NCBI GenBank assembly: GCA_021737905.1
Contig: JAIPDA010000109.1
Coordinates: 1-7,617 of the forward strand
Direction: 5' to 3'
DNA from: Rhodoferax sp.
GTDB lineage: Bacteria > Pseudomonadota > Gammaproteobacteria > Burkholderiales > Burkholderiaceae_C
Length of the DNA: 7,617 nt
The position numbers were made by a program, and so were the translations under genes. Below the pieces are notes generated by a model. That model was not told where the DNA came from, ran no database searches, and saw only the letters and a program-made list of their open reading frames with translations. This document shows, one piece after another, positions 1 through 3,710 of the stretch; the stretch's first letter is position 1; each line of letters opens with the position of its first letter.

Positions 1-549
1 CTGTCCAAGCACTTTGCAGACAGAACGACCATGCACGGCGTGTTCATGGACATTCTGGGCATGGGCGTGATGATCACAGGCGAGTCCGGCCTGGGCAAAA
101 GCGAGCTCGGTCTGGAGTTGATCTCACGCGGCCACGGGCTGGTGGCCGATGATGCGGTAGATCTGTTTCGCATCAACCAGACCACCATTGAGGGCCGCTG
201 TCCCGAACTGCTGCAAAACCTGCTGGAAGTGCGCGGCATCGGCCTGCTGGACATCAAGGCCATCTTTGGCGAGACCGCGGTGCGCCGCAAAATGCGCACC
301 AAATTGATCGTGCACCTGGTTCGCCGCGAAACGCTGGAGCGCGAGTACGAGCGCATCCCTTACGAACCCCTGACCCAGGACTTGTTGGGCATACCTGTGC
401 GCAAGGTGATTATTCAGGTCGAAGCCGGTCGCAACATCGCGGTGCTGGTCGAGGCCGCGGTGCGCAACGCCATCTTGCAGTTGCGCGGCATCAACACCTA
501 CCAGGACTTTGTGGAGCGCCACCGCAAGGCGATGGAAAAAGGCGGCTGA
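1..549 (+). CDS. hprK: HPr kinase/phosphorylase, C-terminal catalytic part (5' end outside window)
   Basis: The reading frame is open from base 1, so the N-terminal domain lies outside the window; the ATG at 31 is internal, inside the family motif RTTMHG whose His belongs to the catalytic core. Walker A GESGLGKS is encoded at 79-102, the acidic motif VADD follows at 145-156, and the family signature LLEVRGIGLLDI starts at 220. The C-terminal stretch IPVRKV...EAGRNIAVLVEAAVRN matches the region that in known enzymes switches between kinase and phosphorylase activity. The enzyme phosphorylates, and dephosphorylates by phosphorolysis, a serine of HPr in the cytoplasm. In proteobacteria it normally sits with ptsN and regulates the nitrogen-type phosphotransferase branch rather than classical carbon catabolite repression; that part is family knowledge. 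It converges on fur with 18 bases between the stop codons. All catalytic motifs expected in this portion are present, so it looks intact. Confidence 0.96.
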   Translation: MSKHFADRTTMHGVFMDILGMGVMITGESGLGKSELGLELISRGHGLVADDAVDLFRINQTTIEGRCPELLQNLLEVRGIGLLDIKAIFGETAVRRKMRTKLIVHLVRRETLEREYERIPYEPLTQDLLGIPVRKVIIQVEAGRNIAVLVEAAVRNAILQLRGINTYQDFVERHRKAMEKGG

Positions 550-580
550 ACACCCCGGCCTGAAGATTCAAGCGGGGTGT
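550..580. terminator. Dyad between convergent hprK and fur, possible bidirectional terminator
   Basis: ACACCCCG (550-557) and CGGGGTGT (573-580) form a perfect 8-bp inverted repeat. A second small stem TGAA/TTCA (561-564/567-570) sits in its loop. It lies just after the hprK stop and contains the fur stop codon (568-570), where two convergent genes would need a terminator. Neither strand has a T-tract after the stem, so it is not a canonical intrinsic terminator. It may only stabilise 3' ends or hinder readthrough. Confidence 0.35.
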
Positions 581-1011
581 CGCAGTGCCGGCCTGTGGGC
601 GCAATCGGTCTTGGTGCAGTTGGCGTAAATCGACAGCGAATGGTCGGCGATGGTGAAGCCCTTGGTTTTGGCCACAGCGCTTTGACGCTTTTCGATCTCG
701 GCGTCGTAAAACTCCTCAACCCGGCCGCAATCCAGACAAACCAAGTGGTCGTGGTGCTGGCCTTCATTGATCTCGTAGACCGCCTTGCCCGACTCAAAGT
801 TGCTGCGGTTGAGCAGTCCGGCCTGCTCGAACTGGGTCAAGACCCGGTAAACCGTGGCCAGCCCGATGTCCGAGCGGTCTTCCAGCAACACCCGGAAAAC
901 ATCTTCGGCCGTCATGTGGCGCTGTTTGCCGGCCTGAAAGATTTCGAGAATCTTCAGCCGGGGCAAGGTGGCCTTGAGGCCCGTGCTCTTTAATTCGTCG
1001 ATGTTGCTCAT
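568..1011 (-). CDS. fur: Ferric uptake regulator Fur
   Basis: A cytoplasmic metal-dependent repressor that binds Fur boxes when loaded with Fe(II) and shuts down iron uptake. The protein has 147 residues, the usual Fur length. An N-terminal winged helix (about 1-80, with ATLPRLKILEIF and the recognition-helix region IGLATVYRVLTQFEQAGL) precedes the dimerisation/metal domain. Metal ligands are visible: HHDH at 86-89, C92-x2-C95 (VCLDCG), and C132-x4-C137, the same C-x4-C spacing as E. coli Fur. The ATG at 1009-1011 is preferred over an upstream in-frame ATG at 1086, because Fur proteins begin with a short MSNIDELK-like leader and the 25 extra residues are Pro/Arg-rich and unlike the family. 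A weak purine stretch, GAGAAAG, lies 3 bases upstream of the chosen start. It is divergent from bamE, an arrangement known from Pseudomonas and Xanthomonas (fur-omlA). I see no convincing Fur box for autoregulation. Confidence 0.97.
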   Translation of the reverse strand: MSNIDELKSTGLKATLPRLKILEIFQAGKQRHMTAEDVFRVLLEDRSDIGLATVYRVLTQFEQAGLLNRSNFESGKAVYEINEGQHHDHLVCLDCGRVEEFYDAEIEKRQSAVAKTKGFTIADHSLSIYANCTKTDCAHRPALRHPA

Positions 1012-1124
1012 GGACTTTCTCGGGAATTCAGGGGGATGGCCGGTGCCGGTAAAGGGTGATCTTGCCTCGTGGCGGGCAGCACCCAACCGCTACAATGACC
1101 GATCATATCGCTACACCTCCCACC
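1012..1124. promoter_or_regulatory. fur-bamE divergent intergenic region
   Basis: This 113-base spacer separates the two divergent start codons and must hold the promoters for both genes unless fur is read from elsewhere. On the plus strand a good -10 box is visible (separate entry). On the minus strand TTGGGT followed after 17 bases by AAGATC is the best pair I find for fur, and it is poor. No sequence resembling the Fur-box consensus was found. A short dyad CGAT-CAT-ATCG (1100-1110) lies where the bamE transcript would start. Confidence 0.55.
1091..1096 (+). promoter_or_regulatory. Probable -10 box of bamE (TACAAT)
   Basis: TACAAT differs from the sigma-70 consensus TATAAT at one base and lies 28 bases before the chosen bamE ATG, giving an expected transcript start near 1103 and a leader of about 22 bases. 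No clear -35 box lies at 16-18 bases upstream; TTGCCT (1062-1067) is 23 bases away, too far. The box includes part of an in-frame ATG at 1095, which argues against that ATG as the start. Confidence 0.5.
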
Positions 1125-1712
1125 ATGCCTGCAAACACTCGCTACCCACTTCTGGCCGGTTTGATTATTGCTTCCTGCGTGGTGCTAACGGGTTGCGCCC
1201 GCACCGCCGCCATCAGCGCCAAGCTCAGCGAGATTCAACTCAATCCCTCGGGCTGGATAACGCCTTTCCGCAGTGATGTGGTTCAAGGCAATTTTTTGTC
1301 CAGTGAGCAAGTCGCCCTGCTGCGTCCGGGTATGAGCCGCAATGATGTGCGTAACGTGCTGGGCACGCCACTGGTGTCCAGTCTTTTTCATGCCGACCGC
1401 TGGGACTATGTGTTCACCCTCAAGCGCCAAGGTGCGCCTGACCAGTCATTTCGCTACACCGTCTATTTCAGTGGCGAAGCCCTGGCTCGTTTTGAAGGCG
1501 ATGCCATGCCCTCCGAGGCCGAGTTCATCGCCAAACTCGACAAGCGCAACAACCCAGGCAAAATCCCGTCCCTGCAAGCCACGCCGGCGCAACTGGAGGC
1601 CGCGGCCAAAGCAGCGCCCAAGTCAACCAGCGCCGCCAATGCAAGCGCGCCGGCCAGCGCCGCCCCTGCTGCTGCGGCCAGTTACCCACCCCTTGAAAGC
1701 CCGCGCCAGTGA
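1125..1712 (+). CDS. bamE: Outer membrane protein assembly lipoprotein BamE (SmpA/OmlA)
   Basis: A periplasm-facing outer-membrane lipoprotein of the BAM complex, which folds beta-barrel proteins into the outer membrane. The lipoprotein signal is clear: Arg6, a hydrophobic core at about 8-21, and lipobox LTGC with lipidated Cys24. The SmpA/OmlA domain (about 52-135) shows VQGNFLSSEQVALLRPGMSR, the NVLGTPLVSSLF turn, RWDYVF and a GEALARFEGD strand. The ATG at 1125 gives a normal-length signal peptide; upstream ATGs at 1056 and 1095 would add residues unlike one, and the latter overlaps the -10 box. No good Shine-Dalgarno precedes it. The protein has 195 residues against about 113 in E. coli. 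The excess includes a tail (about 151-195) of mostly Ala, Pro and Ser, likely disordered. The stop overlaps the GTG start of dapB by four bases (GTGA), so the two are probably co-translated. Confidence 0.93.
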   Translation: MPANTRYPLLAGLIIASCVVLTGCARTAAISAKLSEIQLNPSGWITPFRSDVVQGNFLSSEQVALLRPGMSRNDVRNVLGTPLVSSLFHADRWDYVFTLKRQGAPDQSFRYTVYFSGEALARFEGDAMPSEAEFIAKLDKRNNPGKIPSLQATPAQLEAAAKAAPKSTSAANASAPASAAPAAAASYPPLESPRQ

Positions 1713-2539
1713 ACGCGGTCAAGCCACACACCGGTCCGGCGCCGCTTGGCATCGCCATCGCCGGTGCCACCGGCCGCATGGGGCAAATGCTGATCGAAGC
1801 GGTGCGCGCATCAGATGACTTGCGACTGACAGGCGCACTTGATCGCCCGGACAGCCCGGCACTGGGCCAGGATGCGGCCTACCCAGGACCCAGCGCGGGC
1901 GTGAACGTCACAGCCGACCTGCGCCAGGGTCTGAACGGCGCCCAGGTGCTGATTGATTTCACCCGTCCCGAAGGCACCCTGGCGCATTTGAAGCTTTGCC
2001 GCGAACTCGGCGTGCATGCCGTCATCGGCACCACCGGCTTCAGCGACGCGCAAAAAGCCGAGATCGCTGCCATCGCCAAAGATATCGCCATCGTCATGGC
2101 TCCCAACATGAGCGTGGGCGTGAACGTCACGCTCAAGCTGCTGGAGATGGCCGCCAAAGCGCTGTCCACCGGCTACGACATCGAGATCATCGAGGCCCAT
2201 CACCGCCACAAGGTTGATGCGCCATCCGGCACGGCACTCAAGATGGGCGAAGTGATCGCCGGCGCGCTCGGCCGCGACCTCAAAGACTGCGCGGTTTACG
2301 CGCGCGAAGGCGTCACCGGCGAGCGTGATCCGTCGAGCATCGGCTTTGCCACCATACGCGGCGGTGACATTGTGGGCGACCACACCGTGCTGTTTGCCGG
2401 CACCGGTGAACGCATTGAAATCACCCACAAGTCCTCCAGTCGTGCCACCTACGCGCAAGGCAGCTTGCGTGCCGCACGCTTTCTGGCGCAGCAGCACCAC
2501 GGTTTGTTTGACATGTTCGATGTGCTCCAGCTGAAATGA
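1709..2539 (+). CDS. dapB: 4-hydroxy-tetrahydrodipicolinate reductase DapB
   Basis: It reduces 4-hydroxy-tetrahydrodipicolinate with NAD(P)H to tetrahydrodipicolinate, a cytoplasmic step towards meso-diaminopimelate (peptidoglycan) and lysine. The nucleotide-binding glycine motif is AGATGRMG (18-25). VIGTTGF is at 105-111 and APNMSVGVNV at 131-140. The catalytic signature EAHHRHKVDAPSGTAL starts at 162, with His164 and Lys168 corresponding to E. coli His159 and Lys163. The C-terminal motifs GERIEITHKSSSR and YAQGSLRAARFL are typical. The 276-residue length is slightly above the usual 265-270, through a short N-terminal extension. The start is GTG at 1709 overlapping the bamE stop; no other plausible start codon lies between it and the conserved LGIAIAGATGRMG. 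Only a weak GAAAG at 1694-1698 could serve as ribosome site, so coupling to bamE translation is likely. Confidence 0.97.
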   Translation: MNAVKPHTGPAPLGIAIAGATGRMGQMLIEAVRASDDLRLTGALDRPDSPALGQDAAYPGPSAGVNVTADLRQGLNGAQVLIDFTRPEGTLAHLKLCRELGVHAVIGTTGFSDAQKAEIAAIAKDIAIVMAPNMSVGVNVTLKLLEMAAKALSTGYDIEIIEAHHRHKVDAPSGTALKMGEVIAGALGRDLKDCAVYAREGVTGERDPSSIGFATIRGGDIVGDHTVLFAGTGERIEITHKSSSRATYAQGSLRAARFLAQQHHGLFDMFDVLQLK

Positions 2540-2577
2540 TTCAGCGGTCCTACTTTGTTGCGAAAAATTTGACATGA
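2536..2577 (+). CDS. Possible 13-codon coupling peptide between dapB and exbB
   Basis: The frame encodes MIQRSYFVAKNLT and then TGA. Its ATG (2536-2538) overlaps the dapB stop as ATGA, and its TGA (2575-2577) overlaps the exbB start as ATGA, so the frame fills the dapB-exbB gap exactly. It has no Shine-Dalgarno of its own and neither does exbB. It could let ribosomes ending dapB restart twice and reach exbB. The peptide resembles nothing I recognise and may have no role beyond coupling. With such a short frame, chance is a real alternative. Confidence 0.25.
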   Translation: MIQRSYFVAKNLT

Positions 2578-3227
2578 CCGGTCTTGAAAACTCTTTGCAA
2601 GGCGATACCGTCGGCTGGTTGGTTGGCATGCTGCTGCTCATCATGTCGGTTGCCAGCTGGGTGCTGATCTTGTGGAAAAGCTGGCTCTTGCTGCGCGCCA
2701 GCCGCGATGTCAGCCGCAGCACAGCTGCGTTCTGGCAATCTGCGTCGCTGGCTGACGCCAGCCAGCGGCTGCAGGCCTTTGACAGGGAGTCCCTGGTGCT
2801 GCCCTTGATCGCGGCCACCCGTCTTTCAGCCAGCACCACCCTGGCGGGCGCAGGCGAACGCGGCCAGCAGTTGACCCGCGTGCTGCGCGACGCTCTTGAG
2901 CAGGTGCTGCGCAAGTTGCAGTATGGTCAGATCGTGCTGGCCACTGTGGGGGCGATCGCACCTTTTGTCGGACTGTTGGGAACGGTATGGGGCATCTACC
3001 AGGCGCTGCTCGGCATGGCCTCGGCCGGCCAGATCACGATTGAGCGCATTGCCGGCCCGGTGGGTGAAGCGCTGGTCATCACGGCTGCGGGTCTGGCAGT
3101 GGCCATTCCGGCCGTGCTGGCCTACAACGTTTTCAACCACCGCATCGGCCGCCTTGAAGCCGATCTCGAAGGCTTTGCCCGTGATCTGCGCGACCTGCTG
3201 CTGACAAGCCCCGAAGCGCGCCCATGA
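2574..3227 (+). CDS. exbB: MotA/TolQ/ExbB-family proton channel protein
   Basis: An inner-membrane subunit of a proton-driven motor; with ExbD/TolR it energises TonB- or TolA-type partners across the periplasm. There are three hydrophobic segments: about 14-38, 119-146 and 163-187. The cytoplasmic loop between the first two is amphipathic (QLTRVLRDALEQVLRKL), as in the family. The family core ATVGAIAPFVGLLGTVWGIY lies in the second segment and EALVITAAGLAVAIPAVLAYN in the third. Thr137, Glu165 and Thr170 match by spacing Thr148, Glu176 and Thr181 of E. coli ExbB, residues implicated in proton conduction. The 217 residues are short but within range, because the N terminus begins directly at the first membrane segment. 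No Shine-Dalgarno is visible before the ATG. The stop overlaps the next gene by ATGA. ExbB versus TolQ cannot be decided here, as no tonB, tolA, tolB or pal lies in the window. Confidence 0.92.
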   Translation: MTGLENSLQGDTVGWLVGMLLLIMSVASWVLILWKSWLLLRASRDVSRSTAAFWQSASLADASQRLQAFDRESLVLPLIAATRLSASTTLAGAGERGQQLTRVLRDALEQVLRKLQYGQIVLATVGAIAPFVGLLGTVWGIYQALLGMASAGQITIERIAGPVGEALVITAAGLAVAIPAVLAYNVFNHRIGRLEADLEGFARDLRDLLLTSPEARP

Positions 3228-3664
3228 ACACCGGTTTTGGCCGCCTAGGGCGCAGCCGCAGCAGCGAGCCCATGAGTCAGATCAACGTCACGCCGCTGGT
3301 TGACGTGATGCTGGTTCTGGTGGTGATTTTCATCCTGACAGCGCCTTTGCTGACGACCACCATCAAACTGACATTGCCCAAGGCAGAAGCCGGCCAGGTC
3401 AGCGACGCAGCTCGCAGCGTCTCGCTGGTGGTGGACCGCAGCGGACAAGCCTTTCTGGACGACCGGCCCTTGGCCCTGACAGAGCTCAGCCAGAGCCTGC
3501 AAAGCACAGCGGCGCGCTACCCGGACGCCGAAGTGCAGCTGCGCGCTGACGAGAATGCGCCTTACGGCAAAGTCATTGAGGTGCTGGGGCTGGCGCAAAA
3601 AGCCGGCCTGACACGCGTCGGCTTTGTCACCGGCGGCCCGCCCCCGGCAACGCCCGGCCGCTGA
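3224..3664 (+). CDS. exbD: ExbD/TolR-family biopolymer transport protein
   Basis: A single-span inner-membrane partner of the preceding channel protein. A basic cytoplasmic N terminus (GFGRLGRSRSS) is followed by the family motif MSQINVTPLVDVMLVLVVIFILTAP. Asp27 at the start of the membrane helix (about 25-43) corresponds to the essential proton-carrying Asp25 of E. coli ExbD or Asp23 of TolR. The periplasmic domain (about 50-140) shows the usual VSLVVDRSGQAFLDDRPL and EVQLRADENAPYGKVIEVLGLAQKAGLTRVGFVT pattern. The length of 146 residues is typical. The start ATG overlaps the exbB stop, so the two are surely co-translated. The C terminus ends in a short Gly/Pro run. As with exbB, the TonB or Tol assignment remains open, and the gene symbol reflects the common annotation of this family in Comamonadaceae. 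Confidence 0.93.
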   Translation: MNTGFGRLGRSRSSEPMSQINVTPLVDVMLVLVVIFILTAPLLTTTIKLTLPKAEAGQVSDAARSVSLVVDRSGQAFLDDRPLALTELSQSLQSTAARYPDAEVQLRADENAPYGKVIEVLGLAQKAGLTRVGFVTGGPPPATPGR

Positions 3665-3682
3665 GTACGGTCGATATTTTTT
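3655..3682 (+). terminator. Weak hairpin plus T6 at the exbD end
   Basis: CGGCCG (3655-3660) can pair with CGGTCG (3668-3673): six base pairs, one of them G-U, around a seven-base loop that contains the exbD stop codon. TTTTTT (3677-3682) follows after three bases. The layout is that of an intrinsic terminator, but the stem is short, so partial termination or attenuation ahead of leuS is the most that can be claimed. Confidence 0.35.
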
Positions 3683-3710
3683 CTGCCCTTTTGATTTTCC
3701 CGGTTTCCCC

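Noticed and set aside
577..993. Plus-strand open frame opposite fur
   Set aside because: Fur is certain by its metal ligands and length; the opposite frame is unremarkable.
1098..1112. Candidate Fur box around the dyad CGAT-CAT-ATCG
   Set aside because: The dyad has five of seven matching arm positions but almost no agreement with the TGATAAT consensus arms.
1897..2130. 15-base direct repeat GGGCGTGAACGTCAC (1897-1911 and 2116-2130) in dapB
   Set aside because: Both copies encode GVNVT in frame, and the second belongs to the conserved SVGVNV motif; coincidence of codon choice is enough to explain it.
1811..2914. Long minus-strand open frame opposite dapB and exbB
   Set aside because: It is the antisense shadow of two well-supported genes in GC-rich DNA; its translation has no recognisable domain and crosses a gene boundary.
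3624..3710. 29-codon upstream extension of leuS
   Set aside because: It overlaps exbD coding sequence and gives residues unlike any LeuRS N terminus; the family start is at 3711.
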